From a virus: 45,769 nucleotides of DNA. Each line of letters begins with the position of its first letter. The stretch's first letter is position 1. Location: IMG/VR virus record IMGVR_UViG_3300008108_000097, positions 1-45,769 of that record; one strand, given 5' to 3'. A program made the position numbers and the translations under genes. Of the stretch, positions 25,819 through 33,336 are shown piece by piece. The notes below the pieces were generated by a model. That model did not search any database and was not told the DNA's origin. It worked only from the letters and a program-made list of their open reading frames with translations.

Positions 25819-26910
25819 TCAACGCTTTTCTGTAGCTGCCGCAATATACTTGCCAAATTTGGAGTGGAAATCATCGAAACATTTGATTTCGTCTGGATCC
25901 AAAGGCAGTTGATATTGTGTCAATGCCAGTTTAGTACCCATAACAACCAATTCGGTTTCGAAATTGTCCATCATAAATTGGAAGAAGTTACTGGCCTGAT
26001 CGTTCCAATCTTTGGCTTTCTTTTCGCAAGCATCTTTGAGCTCATAACACAGGCTAACAGTCAACGAATACATAGCGGAGATTTCCTTAGTATCCATTTT
26101 CTTAACCTTACCAGAAAGGATGTCTGTAGGGTTAGGCAGCTTAGATGCCACTTTACGGTGTGCCATAAACTTGATAGCAAGACCTTCGCCTACTGCACCG
26201 CTAGCCAAATCAGTCAATGTGCTTTCGTCCTCGTCTTCATCAAACAACAGTTCGGATACAAAACTCCAGCTACGAGGAGTAGCGAATGCTTTGGAGCCAC
26301 TCTTTGGATCAAAGTCATACAAATCCTTCTTGCTAAAAGTCAAGAAGCCAACAACGTCCTTATGGATACGGTTGTCAGTAGCCCAAGAGAACCAGTCATC
26401 CCAATCAACGCTCATTTCCAAGTGAACGAAGCGGTTAGCCAACGGAGCAGGCATACGATAAGTAACACCTTTATCTGCTTCACGGTTACCAGCCGCCACA
26501 ATAAACACATTATCGGGCAGTGTATAAGTACCAACCTTACGGTTCAGTACCAATTGGTATGCCGCAGCCTGTACAGCAGGAGCAGCCGAGTTCATTTCAT
26601 CCATAAACAGGATGATTTGATCATGCTTTGCAGCCATTTCTGCATCTGGAAGTTCAATAGGAGGAGCCCAATTCATGCGACCTGCATTGGCATCAAAGTA
26701 AGGGATACCTTTAATGTCGGTAGGTTCCCAAAGGCTCAAACGGATATCAATAACATGAGCATCCAATTCAGCACCAATTTGTTTGATGATATCGGACTTA
26801 CCAATTCCTGGAGGACCCCACAGGAAGATTGGACGCTGTGCCTTAAATGCACGACGAATTGCTTTTTTGCCAGTTTTCGGGCCAACGGTGCGTGAAATAA
26901 TCTCGCTCAT
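25819..26910 (-). CDS. MoxR-type AAA+ ATPase
   Basis: The 363-residue ATPase has Walker A FLWGPPGIGKSD (Gly-rich loop at 32-39), Walker B IILFMDEMNSA near 99-109, a sensor 1 Asn in VFIVAAGNRE, and the MoxR-like NRKVGTYTLPDNVF loop. It hydrolyses ATP to remodel protein complexes, usually with a VWA partner; here that partner is the next gene. Both genes have their own strong promoter, so their levels can be set separately. An ATP-dependent role in virion assembly or host takeover is possible, but not shown by the sequence. Confidence 0.88.
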   Translation of the reverse strand: MSEIISRTVGPKTGKKAIRRAFKAQRPIFLWGPPGIGKSDIIKQIGAELDAHVIDIRLSLWEPTDIKGIPYFDANAGRMNWAPPIELPDAEMAAKHDQIILFMDEMNSAAPAVQAAAYQLVLNRKVGTYTLPDNVFIVAAGNREADKGVTYRMPAPLANRFVHLEMSVDWDDWFSWATDNRIHKDVVGFLTFSKKDLYDFDPKSGSKAFATPRSWSFVSELLFDEDEDESTLTDLASGAVGEGLAIKFMAHRKVASKLPNPTDILSGKVKKMDTKEISAMYSLTVSLCYELKDACEKKAKDWNDQASNFFQFMMDNFETELVVMGTKLALTQYQLPLDPDEIKCFDDFHSKFGKYIAAATEKR

Positions 26911-26959
26911 AAATACTCCAGGGTTAAAAAATTGTTAAGAACTAACTGTCTATGTATCT

Positions 26960-26988
26960 ATTATAACGCCATAAGCAGTCTACGTCAA
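26960..26988 (-). promoter_or_regulatory. Sigma70 promoter for the moxR gene
   Basis: On the minus strand TTGACG (26988-26983), a 17-base spacer and TATAAT (26965-26960) match 11 of 12 consensus bases. Between it and the ATG at 26910 lies a ~50-base leader. An 11-base inverted repeat AAAAAATTGTT (26926-26936) and AACAATTTTTT (26987-26997) flanks the promoter's -10 region and overlaps its -35 edge. CTGGAG precedes the start codon. Confidence 0.75.
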
Positions 26989-27004
26989 CAATTTTTTAGG
27001 AGTT

Positions 27005-27403
27005 TTAGTCCGTTTGGCTGTCTTTATTTCGGGCGTTCATTGCTTTGACTAGCCCATATTTTCGAATATCGTCCGAAAACATGTGTAGCTCAAAGGCTTT
27101 TTTTTCGCTAAAAACGGTTAAACTTTGAAAAGTTAAGTAATAAGGACAGTCCAAATATCTATCAAAAAATATAATAACCTGCGGACTAATTTCTATCTTA
27201 TCAGTAAATGGAATTTCGTGTTCTTGTAGAGAAAGATCTTTTACTAAAAACTCATATCCTTCATCGCTCAACCTTAAGCCGCCATCTTTTTTAGTTCGAT
27301 GATTTTGCCACCACTTTTGCAGATGAAGTTTGACATTGGCTTCATCTGTGCTTTTACCTAGTTCATTTAAGAAAATTTTGGTATATGTCTCTTTTGAGAT
27401 CAT
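27005..27403 (-). CDS. Hypothetical protein
   Basis: The 132-residue protein begins MISKETYTKIFLNELGKST and contains KWWQNHRTKKDGGLRLSDEG, which reads like a small helical domain, then PQVIIFFDRYLDCPYYL. Marine phage relatives with the 'GLRLSxEGY' segment exist in my memory, without function. It overlaps the upstream gene by four bases. The promoter of moxR begins only 16 bases beyond its stop, so transcripts probably run on. Confidence 0.65.
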   Translation of the reverse strand: MISKETYTKIFLNELGKSTDEANVKLHLQKWWQNHRTKKDGGLRLSDEGYEFLVKDLSLQEHEIPFTDKIEISPQVIIFFDRYLDCPYYLTFQSLTVFSEKKAFELHMFSDDIRKYGLVKAMNARNKDSQTD

Positions 27404-27684
27404 TTTAATGTTTCACCCGAAGTTAATCTAACTACTTGAAAGTCTTCGCAATTAAATGTTTTATTCAATTTTTTAGCCAAATTAACAGCGTGTCCGGGAT
27501 TACTAAATGAAACTTTTTTGTATTTAGGACCAGGATAACTAGTTAAACTATTAAAACTCTTAAGGTTAAAGGGCTGATTCTTATAGAATACAGCCCATAT
27601 TGCGTCAGATTCTAAAATCTGTTCACTCTTATAGTTTTTCTTATTAGTATATTCCAATAACACTTTAGGTTTTGGTCTACTCAT
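27400..27684 (-). CDS. Hypothetical protein
   Basis: This 94-residue basic protein (MSRPKPKVLLEYTNKKNYKS...) has several Lys pairs and a short NPGHAVNLAKKLNKTF helix. It is small and alpha/beta-like, with no cysteine or metal motif. An inverted repeat sits over its ribosome binding site at 27686-27711. The final bases overlap the next gene (ATGA). Function unknown. Confidence 0.6.
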   Translation of the reverse strand: MSRPKPKVLLEYTNKKNYKSEQILESDAIWAVFYKNQPFNLKSFNSLTSYPGPKYKKVSFSNPGHAVNLAKKLNKTFNCEDFQVVRLTSGETLK

Positions 27685-27685
27685 G

Positions 27686-27711
27686 TATGCGTCCTTTTTA
27701 ATGTACGCATA
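27686..27711 (-). promoter_or_regulatory. Inverted repeat overlapping the ribosome binding site
   Basis: On the minus strand TATGCGT and ACGCATA (7 bases each, 12-base loop) lie directly before ATG 27684. The site AAGGA sits in the loop and reaches the right arm, so the hairpin would partly hide it. Confidence 0.45.
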
Positions 27712-27719
27712 TATTTATC

Positions 27720-27965
27720 TTAATTATTAGAAAAGCCGCCGCCATCCATTTGTACAGAAACTGTGCCAGTTCCTTGTGCTTCTTTAAGTTCCATAAGAAG
27801 TTTGTCATAGTCCATAAGAAGTTTAGAACTAACTTCACCTAAACAAAAAGCAAGATTTTTTGCAGATTTTATATCTATCTTAACTTCTTTTTGTTGGCTT
27901 AATTCAGCAGCCTTTACTTGTTGTAAAAACTGCTGGATAGGAATAGTATTAATCGGATTTGGCAT
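27720..27965 (-). CDS. Small helical hypothetical protein
   Basis: This 81-residue protein has the helices IQQFLQQVKAAELSQQKEVK and NLAFCLGEVSSKLLMDYDKLLMEL, with a Gly-rich C-terminus ending FSNN. It has a coiled-coil character but no recognisable motif. It overlaps the upstream gene by 17 bases. A role as a small structural or regulatory factor is possible but unproven. Confidence 0.6.
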   Translation of the reverse strand: MPNPINTIPIQQFLQQVKAAELSQQKEVKIDIKSAKNLAFCLGEVSSKLLMDYDKLLMELKEAQGTGTVSVQMDGGGFSNN

Positions 27966-28428
27966 TTGATAGAACCTGCTTCATTTCTAATTCTGTTTTG
28001 AACGGTCCTTTACTTTCATAACGTTCAATAGTAATTAGCTTAGGACAAAGGCTTTTAACCCATCCTTTATCGAATTTAATGATGTAATAGCCAGCACAAT
28101 AGATGCTTTTACTTTCTGGACTCTTTGTAAACAATGGCAATCGCTTCTGTACATTAAACATAGGATTGTGCGGATAACAACTAGTTGGATATCCATGAAC
28201 ATCTCTAACTTCTTGATGACTAATAGTTGTTTTGATCTTGCTACCAAAGAAATTTTTACCAAATGCCTTTGTAAGTTCTTCTTTTTTGTTAAACCAACTC
28301 TCACCAGTTTTAGAACTTAGAATAAATTTGTTGTTTTCTTTCTTATGTAGCGTTCCGACTTTTTCGCCGTCTTGTTCTACAATCCAAAATTTACCATCAA
28401 CAATAGGTTTTGCGTGAATTTCTGTCAT
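27949..28428 (-). CDS. Hypothetical protein, conserved phage type
   Basis: This 159-residue protein starts MTEIHAKPIVDGKFWIVEQDG and contains VGTLHKKENNKFILSSKTG, GYPTSCYPHNPMFNV and FTKSPESKSIYCAGYYIIKF. The pattern of beta strands and the conserved Cys-Tyr-Pro and Cys-Ala-Gly motifs suggests a compact fold. I recall similar proteins beside the 5'-3' exonuclease gene in marine T4-like phages. It starts at an overlap with that gene (stop/start TAATG), so the two are translated together. Function unknown. Confidence 0.65.
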   Translation of the reverse strand: MTEIHAKPIVDGKFWIVEQDGEKVGTLHKKENNKFILSSKTGESWFNKKEELTKAFGKNFFGSKIKTTISHQEVRDVHGYPTSCYPHNPMFNVQKRLPLFTKSPESKSIYCAGYYIIKFDKGWVKSLCPKLITIERYESKGPFKTELEMKQVLSNAKSD

Positions 28429-29447
28429 TAGTTAGTCTCTGTTAGTTTGCGCCAAGTTACATCTCGTTCAGGAAATTTAGCTTGGAAAGGTTCTGCGTAT
28501 TGTTGGATACTATCCATGATACGTTTCATGTCATACAATTGACAAAATTTTAATAGTCTAATACCGACTTGAGTTACTTCTTTAGGAACAGCACCTGCAT
28601 CAATTGTTTCTTTAATAAGAGTTTTAATCTCAGGGGGTTGTGCTGTAAGGTCAATGAGTACACGATTACGATTGTAGTCATCTATTACACGATGTTCTTG
28701 ACCTTCGTGATCTACCCAACGTTGCAACATGAGATTGTTCCACGAAAATCCTTTACTGTTACGATCTTCAAATGCTTCAGTTAATCCCACTTTGTTCTTA
28801 CTGCCTTTAGTACGCACACCGGGATATGCTGAAAAGACGTTGTCGCTAGTATCACCTCGAACACACTTTTCAAATAACAACCATTCGGGATTAGGAACAG
28901 CTTTAGGTTCGCCTGTCTTTTTATCTTTAACTGGCTTGCCTTTTTTATCAAAGATGCCTTCTAGTGTATATGTTTCTTCTGCAACACCATTGTATTGTTT
29001 GACGTTAGAAGCCAGCAACTGGTGAAAGTCACTGTCTGTCGAAATGATAACATGATCACTGTTAGGATGAGCTTGGATGAAGCCTGCAATTAAATCATCT
29101 GCTTCTAGTTGCGGATGACGTAGTACAGTACAATTAGTCTTCTCTCCTACAAAATCTTTAAACGCATCAAAAGTTTCCCAGAACAATTTATCTTCTTCTT
29201 GTTCTTTAACAGTCATTGCGGCACGAGTTTCGGCACGATTTGCTTTGTAGGGTTTATAAAAGTCTTTGCGCCAGCTACGACCTTCGAGGCAGAATACAAC
29301 ATGAGCTCCGTTAAAATCTTGCCATGCCTTTTTAACACTATTAAGCATAATGTGTAGAGCCATGCCTACTTTAATGTCAGCATCTCCGCGGACAGTATGT
29401 CTAGCTCGAAAGAATGTGTTAGCAGTGTCAACTAAAATATATGTCAT
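28428..29447 (-). CDS. 5'-3' exonuclease / RNase H of the FEN family (T4 Rnh type)
   Basis: The 339-residue nuclease shows the acidic metal-binding residues of the family in order: ILVDTANTFFRAR (Asp7), HVVFCLEGRSWRKDFYKPYK, QLEADDLIAGF (Glu-Ala-Asp-Asp near 115-118), IISTDSDFHQL (near 134-143) and RGDTSDNVFSAYPGV. In T4 this enzyme removes RNA primers from lagging-strand fragments together with the clamp and gp32. It sits in an operon with the clamp and polymerase, as expected. Its length is like that of T4 RNase H. Its start overlaps the upstream gene by four bases. Confidence 0.88.
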   Translation of the reverse strand: MTYILVDTANTFFRARHTVRGDADIKVGMALHIMLNSVKKAWQDFNGAHVVFCLEGRSWRKDFYKPYKANRAETRAAMTVKEQEEDKLFWETFDAFKDFVGEKTNCTVLRHPQLEADDLIAGFIQAHPNSDHVIISTDSDFHQLLASNVKQYNGVAEETYTLEGIFDKKGKPVKDKKTGEPKAVPNPEWLLFEKCVRGDTSDNVFSAYPGVRTKGSKNKVGLTEAFEDRNSKGFSWNNLMLQRWVDHEGQEHRVIDDYNRNRVLIDLTAQPPEIKTLIKETIDAGAVPKEVTQVGIRLLKFCQLYDMKRIMDSIQQYAEPFQAKFPERDVTWRKLTETN

Positions 29448-29929
29448 GAAACCTCTGATTTACCTTTAGTAATTGGAACAACATTGATATAACCAGCACC
29501 GCGTGTAGTATCCATGCCTTCTTCGGCTAGCATGCCTCTTACAATATCGCGAAACCAACGATCAACAATTTCTTCTTCTGGATCACCATCAAACCCGTAT
29601 CCAGTTTGTTTCAATTGTAACACAAACTCTGCATTCCAGTCAAGCTCAAAAAAGCCGTTTCTAATATTATCTTTATTGACGTGCGTATCTAAAACAGCTA
29701 CATAAGGAATCCCTTGGGCAGAGGCACGTTCTTTTGGGCTAAGTTTCGCAGCCTCCTCTTGTTTTTTTGCTTGTTCAATTTCAGCATTTGCGGCAGCAAT
29801 GGCCGCATCTGATTCAGCTTTAGCCATTGCCGCTGCCTTAACTGCTTCAACTGCTGCCGCGTCTGCTTCTTTTTTCAAGTCTTCAATTGCTTGAATACCT
29901 GTGATCTTTTTAAATAATTGTTTAATCAT
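29444..29929 (-). CDS. Conserved hypothetical protein with Ala-rich coiled coil
   Basis: The protein of 161 residues starts at ATG 29929 (MIKQLFKKITG), which forms TAATG with the QueE stop and has GGGGA before it; an earlier in-frame ATG at 29941 lies inside queE. Residues ~10-65 form a long Ala/Glu/Lys helix, and the rest (YVAVLDTHVNKDNIRNGFFE through GYINVVPITKG) is a compact domain with DPEEEIVDRWFRDIVRGML. I believe the latter is common in marine myophages without a known function. The placement between queE and the exonuclease is notable but gives no role. Confidence 0.7.
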   Translation of the reverse strand: MIKQLFKKITGIQAIEDLKKEADAAAVEAVKAAAMAKAESDAAIAAANAEIEQAKKQEEAAKLSPKERASAQGIPYVAVLDTHVNKDNIRNGFFELDWNAEFVLQLKQTGYGFDGDPEEEIVDRWFRDIVRGMLAEEGMDTTRGAGYINVVPITKGKSEVS

Positions 29930-30792
29930 TAGGTTCCCCACTCATTTTTAAATAACGGCACTTGTAATCTATCACTATATCGCAATCCGTGTTTCATAGC
30001 TAAGTCTGCTACTGTGCGATTGTTTAGTGCATAAACACTTTCAACACCGCCTACTGGCATTAGATAAACATGTCCTTTAAAGCCTGCTTTACGGAATTCG
30101 AGTGTAGCAGTTACTGCGTCATCAAAATCATCTTCGGTAGCAATAACAAACTTCAAGTATGCTGTGCCAACTTGTTCATATTCACAAACTACTTCTGGAC
30201 AGATAGCATCTTCCCACTTTTCGCCTGAACATGGAAGTTTGGCACTTACTGAGAATGTAATTTCTTTTACTGGCCCGCCGTTATGCCAATTTCTTATTTG
30301 CCATTGTTTTAAATACTTTTTAAATTCTGGCGATAACTGTTGAGTACCATTTGTTTCAAATGTAATCTCTGTTAAGCCTGCCATATTAGGGTGATCTAAC
30401 AAATCAGGATATGCCCGTTGCCAACCTAGTAATGGTTCGCCACCTGTGATAACTAGATGCTCGTCTTTCCACTCATTGAAGGGCAGTATCTCCATGATTC
30501 TGTCTGCAATGGCATCACTTTCCAACATTGGACTTAGATCTTTAAAACGAGGATCCCAACTTGCGTAACTATCACAACCAGTTGACACAAGCGGGAGCTC
30601 TTTATAATCTTTAAATTCTGTAATACGTGCCGCAATAGCTTCGACTTCTTGGCTTGCTTCTCCTCGAGGCATACCAAATCCTTGACATTTAAAGTTACAA
30701 CCAAATGTGCGTAGAAACACAGAAGGTACACCCATATAGCGTCCTTCACCCTGTATGCTGTAAAACAGCTCTGCAATTTTAATTTTACTCAT
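29929..30792 (-). CDS. queE: 7-carboxy-7-deazaguanine synthase QueE (phage type)
   Basis: The 287-residue radical SAM enzyme opens with KIAELFYSIQGEGRYMGVPS, the QueE signature, then FLRTFGCNFKC. The first two cluster cysteines (32, 36) are in place, but the third lies at 73 in TGCDSYASW, giving CX3C-X36-C instead of CX3CX2C; the 34 extra residues form an insertion. Further on come VITGGEPLLGWQ and a FETNGTQ strand, both typical. It converts 6-carboxy-tetrahydropterin to 7-carboxy-7-deazaguanine. FolE and a QueD-like protein are in the same operon, so the pathway to this base is encoded. Marine phage homologues with this insertion exist in my memory. Confidence 0.9.
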   Translation of the reverse strand: MSKIKIAELFYSIQGEGRYMGVPSVFLRTFGCNFKCQGFGMPRGEASQEVEAIAARITEFKDYKELPLVSTGCDSYASWDPRFKDLSPMLESDAIADRIMEILPFNEWKDEHLVITGGEPLLGWQRAYPDLLDHPNMAGLTEITFETNGTQQLSPEFKKYLKQWQIRNWHNGGPVKEITFSVSAKLPCSGEKWEDAICPEVVCEYEQVGTAYLKFVIATEDDFDDAVTATLEFRKAGFKGHVYLMPVGGVESVYALNNRTVADLAMKHGLRYSDRLQVPLFKNEWGT

Positions 30793-31100
30793 TGTTTAAA
30801 CATCTCTAAATTGATAATCTTTGCTACACGTTCGCCAATGTCTTCACCGGTAGGAATAACATAAGTTTGATGATCGTGACGATCTCTGCGTTCATCATAA
30901 TGCCGCACATTAAGAATCTTGCCACCTACTGCTGTGCTTAACTCAAAAGTAATTCGACCTTCACCTTCAGGTCGGCCACGTTCTACTGCTATCGTTCCCA
31001 TACCTATTGCCATTTGTTTAGCTCCAATTATTTCATCTCTATCTTTGTTTTCCCACGCTTGCTTGCATTTTTTAGCAACCCATTTGTCAAACCAGTTCAT
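30789..31100 (-). CDS. Hypothetical protein
   Basis: The 103-residue protein starts MNWFDKWVAKKCKQAWEN and has FELSTAVGGKILNVRHYDERRDRHDHQTYVI, where the strand-turn-strand with clustered Arg, Asp and His is distinctive but does not match a motif I know. It overlaps queE by four bases and the upstream gene by four, so it is expressed with QueE. It may be a partner of the deazaguanine pathway, but only the position suggests that. Confidence 0.65.
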   Translation of the reverse strand: MNWFDKWVAKKCKQAWENKDRDEIIGAKQMAIGMGTIAVERGRPEGEGRITFELSTAVGGKILNVRHYDERRDRHDHQTYVIPTGEDIGERVAKIINLEMFKQ

Positions 31101-31318
31101 TCTTTTGCCTTTCGAGTACGTTTAGGTTTTGTTTCCGATGCAGGAATCGTACTTTCTGCTTTTAGTATAGCAGCTCTAACTTCACTTAGCAAGGCTTCGT
31201 CATCCCAAAGTAGTTCTGTTTTTCCGTCAGGATGTGTAATAACTGTTAGATGTGAACCAACTACTACAGTAGGTTCATCTTTTTCTTTTAATTCTGCAAT
31301 CTGTTTTTTACGTGCCAT
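31097..31318 (-). CDS. Small Lys-rich-ended hypothetical protein
   Basis: This 73-residue protein is called from ATG 31318 (MARKKQIAELKEK), which has GGAG nine bases upstream and lies just after the previous stop; the longer frame from 31333 starts within the upstream gene. The middle has VVVGSHLTVITHPDGKTELLWDDE, two strands and an acidic helix, and the end is Lys/Arg-rich (KPKRTRKAKE). The basic tail suggests nucleic acid contact. No family is recognised. Confidence 0.6.
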   Translation of the reverse strand: MARKKQIAELKEKDEPTVVVGSHLTVITHPDGKTELLWDDEALLSEVRAAILKAESTIPASETKPKRTRKAKE

Positions 31319-31322
31319 AGCA

Positions 31323-31526
31323 TTATTCTCCAAAATAAGAGTTCATTATTTCTAACTTGTCCTGATACTCTGCCATGAGTGCTACTTCTTTTTCGATAGC
31401 ACTCATTAGGTCTGTGTGATCATGAATGGCTGTAGGATTACTAAGCATAATATCTACATTCATTTTATGCTTGAGAATGTGTGCTTCAAAGTGTTGTTTT
31501 AATACGCTAATAATTTCTTGTCTCAT
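31323..31526 (-). CDS. Small helical hypothetical protein
   Basis: This 67-residue protein has the helices EIISVLKQHFEAHILKHKMN and DLMSAIEKEVALMAEYQDKL. It has no motif. It lies one base downstream of the 31528-32061 gene. Function unknown. Confidence 0.55.
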   Translation of the reverse strand: MRQEIISVLKQHFEAHILKHKMNVDIMLSNPTAIHDHTDLMSAIEKEVALMAEYQDKLEIMNSYFGE

Positions 31527-31527
31527 T

Positions 31528-32061
31528 TTATTCGTCCTCAGGTTTAGGGTTATCTACGCTCCAGGGCCAGCTTGTCTTTGGATCTGAGCGAGACTGTAGT
31601 TTAACATTTTCTTCAATAACTGTGCCATCGTCTTCGCATAGGCTAACCTGATACGGAGCATCAATAACTAAATATTCATCTTCTAATTGCCAATAGTGTT
31701 CAGCATCGAATAACCAAGCGGCACCACTACGTTCCCATTCTTCGTTACCATCGCCTTCTAAGTAGCAACGTTTAATTTCTTCTTGTTCTTCTTCGCTGAT
31801 ATCATCACTAAAATCAAACCAACAAGCATGTTGGTCATCTAGTTCAGCGCCCCAGCCGCAGTCTGTTTTAGCATGGGCCTGTTCGTCACCTTCGTAGGGT
31901 AAATTGCAGTCAAGGTCTTCTTCAACAAAACCTTGTCCCCAACGATAGTGATCATCAATATTGAACCAACTGATACTACCGTCCGCATTTTCGCGGAACA
32001 TTTCAATGTGCCAGCAAATGCTTTTCTTATGTAACGGTTTAATTAAGTATACTTTACTCAT
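31528..32061 (-). CDS. Acidic hypothetical protein
   Basis: This 177-residue, strongly acidic protein begins MSKVYLIKPLHKKSICWHIEMF and has many Trp, Asp and Glu (VEEDLDCNLPYEGDEQAHAK, then DISEEEQEEIKRC). The highly negative charge suggests a DNA mimic or a calcium-binding or inhibitory protein, but no motif proves it. It shares a stop/start overlap with the next acidic gene (32061-32564). Two such neighbours in the early-type operon are typical of phage host-takeover genes. Confidence 0.6.
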   Translation of the reverse strand: MSKVYLIKPLHKKSICWHIEMFRENADGSISWFNIDDHYRWGQGFVEEDLDCNLPYEGDEQAHAKTDCGWGAELDDQHACWFDFSDDISEEEQEEIKRCYLEGDGNEEWERSGAAWLFDAEHYWQLEDEYLVIDAPYQVSLCEDDGTVIEENVKLQSRSDPKTSWPWSVDNPKPEDE

Positions 32062-32564
32062 TAGTCTTCCTCAAAATCACTTACATTGCCATCTTCGTCT
32101 GCAATGATAATACGAGTATTAGTTTCGTCGTCTTCGTTAGTAACTTCAATTGGACCCCAGATATAAACTTCAGTATCTTCCAAGTACCAATCGCCTTCAT
32201 CTTCTAACGCATAGGCACCGTTTTCGTCAATGAACTCTTGTAACTCTTCAACTTCGTTGTCATCTTCAATGCCTTCAATTTCTGTATCACCCCAGCAACC
32301 TCCATCAAACATATCGATCATTTCTGAACTGATAATGTTGTTAGCTTCGCATGAATACATATCTAAGCTGTCAGTTTTACCATCACCGCCAGGTACTTGA
32401 ACAAACTCAAACTCTGGAAAATTATCGTCGTCAGTTTCTACCCTGAATGTACAAAAACGATATCCATCTTTAACTGTGATTCGTCCTGTGCCGTTGCGTT
32501 GAACATAGTGTTCATGCTGTTCGCATGATTTTTTATAGTGTGTTTTAACAATCCAAAATGCCAT
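32061..32564 (-). CDS. Acidic hypothetical protein
   Basis: The 167-residue protein is called from ATG 32564 (MAFWIVKTHYKKSCEQHEHY) because GAGG precedes it and the folE stop is just upstream; a longer reading from 32714 runs inside folE. The N-terminal 60 residues are basic to neutral with Cys, while the rest is very acidic (EGIEDDNEVEELQEFIDENG, EDEGDWYLEDTEV). The charge contrast resembles DNA-mimic or anti-host proteins, but this is inference. Confidence 0.6.
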   Translation of the reverse strand: MAFWIVKTHYKKSCEQHEHYVQRNGTGRITVKDGYRFCTFRVETDDDNFPEFEFVQVPGGDGKTDSLDMYSCEANNIISSEMIDMFDGGCWGDTEIEGIEDDNEVEELQEFIDENGAYALEDEGDWYLEDTEVYIWGPIEVTNEDDETNTRIIIADEDGNVSDFEED

Positions 32565-32568
32565 AATA

Positions 32569-33267
32569 TTACCTCGGTGCAAACTCTTGTTGCAGTTTAA
32601 TGTTATCAAAGAATTCTTTCTTTGTATGAGGATCATCTTTGAACGTACCTTTGAGCACTGTAGTCTGTGTAAGACTAGAGTGTGCCATAATGCCACGATT
32701 CTCACAGCAGCCATGCACTGCTTGAACGTAGACTGCTACGTTCTCTGACTCTGTTGCTTTTGAGATTTCCCTAGCAATGTCATTACAAAGTTCCTCCTGG
32801 AGAGTACCTCTACGGGCACACCACTGAGCGATCCTCGTATACTTGCTAAGTCCGATGAGTTTCTGAGCCGCAATAATACCAATATAAGCAACGCCACTAA
32901 CGGGTTGATGATGATGGCTACACATACTGCGAAGCTCGCTACGAACAACAAGCATACCTTCGTAACGGTCCGCTGAATCATTTGGAAACGCTGTTGCATC
33001 CGGTGCTGGTTCATATCTTCCTGCCATTATTTCGTTGAAGTACATTTTTGCAAGACGTCTCGCTGTACCATGCGAGTTGGGATCAGTCTCACGATCAATA
33101 AGCAAAGAATCTAGCACTTGCTCAAATGCTTCTGTTGCTTCGTCGATTAATTCTGGCAATACATTATCGTCAACATAGTCGCTAATATTGTCTCCTGCCC
33201 AGAAACGTTTGTTGTCGCTACGCATTCTATTACGAATTACTTGCGACAGGTTTTTACTTGTATCCAT
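32569..33267 (-). CDS. folE: GTP cyclohydrolase I
   Basis: The 232-residue enzyme contains SHGTARRLAKMYFNEI, the zinc-binding SMCSHHHQPVSGVAYIG (Cys116, His118, His119), SKYTRIAQWCARRGTLQEEL and HGCCENRGI (Cys187/188 as the third zinc ligand). It opens GTP to dihydroneopterin triphosphate, the first step to 7-deazaguanines (and folate). With QueD-like and QueE in the same strand it most likely feeds DNA base modification. A promoter candidate lies before it (33308-33336). Confidence 0.93.
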   Translation of the reverse strand: MDTSKNLSQVIRNRMRSDNKRFWAGDNISDYVDDNVLPELIDEATEAFEQVLDSLLIDRETDPNSHGTARRLAKMYFNEIMAGRYEPAPDATAFPNDSADRYEGMLVVRSELRSMCSHHHQPVSGVAYIGIIAAQKLIGLSKYTRIAQWCARRGTLQEELCNDIAREISKATESENVAVYVQAVHGCCENRGIMAHSSLTQTTVLKGTFKDDPHTKKEFFDNIKLQQEFAPR

Positions 33268-33307
33268 TATAATTTCTCCGAGTTATTGTCGTGGATGACT
33301 GTTGTAC

Positions 33308-33336
33308 ATTGTACTATATTATTTAGGTTTTTGCAA
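33308..33336 (-). promoter_or_regulatory. Candidate sigma70 promoter for folE
   Basis: On the minus strand TTGCAA (33336-33331), a 17-base spacer and TACAAT (33313-33308) precede ATG 33267 by about 40 bases. The -35 matches four and the -10 five of six bases; the -35 lies in the last codons of the upstream gene. Confidence 0.5.

Noticed and set aside
25864-26895. Long plus-strand open frame of 343 codons
   Set aside because: It lies entirely antisense to the MoxR ATPase gene, and its translation shows no family motif. The minus-strand gene has Walker motifs, a start site and a promoter.
27710-27720. GATAAATA on the minus strand, one base from the T4 late promoter TATAAATA
   Set aside because: It is not exact, it occurs once, and it overlaps a stop codon. 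I did not notice an exact TATAAATA on either strand, but I could not search exhaustively.
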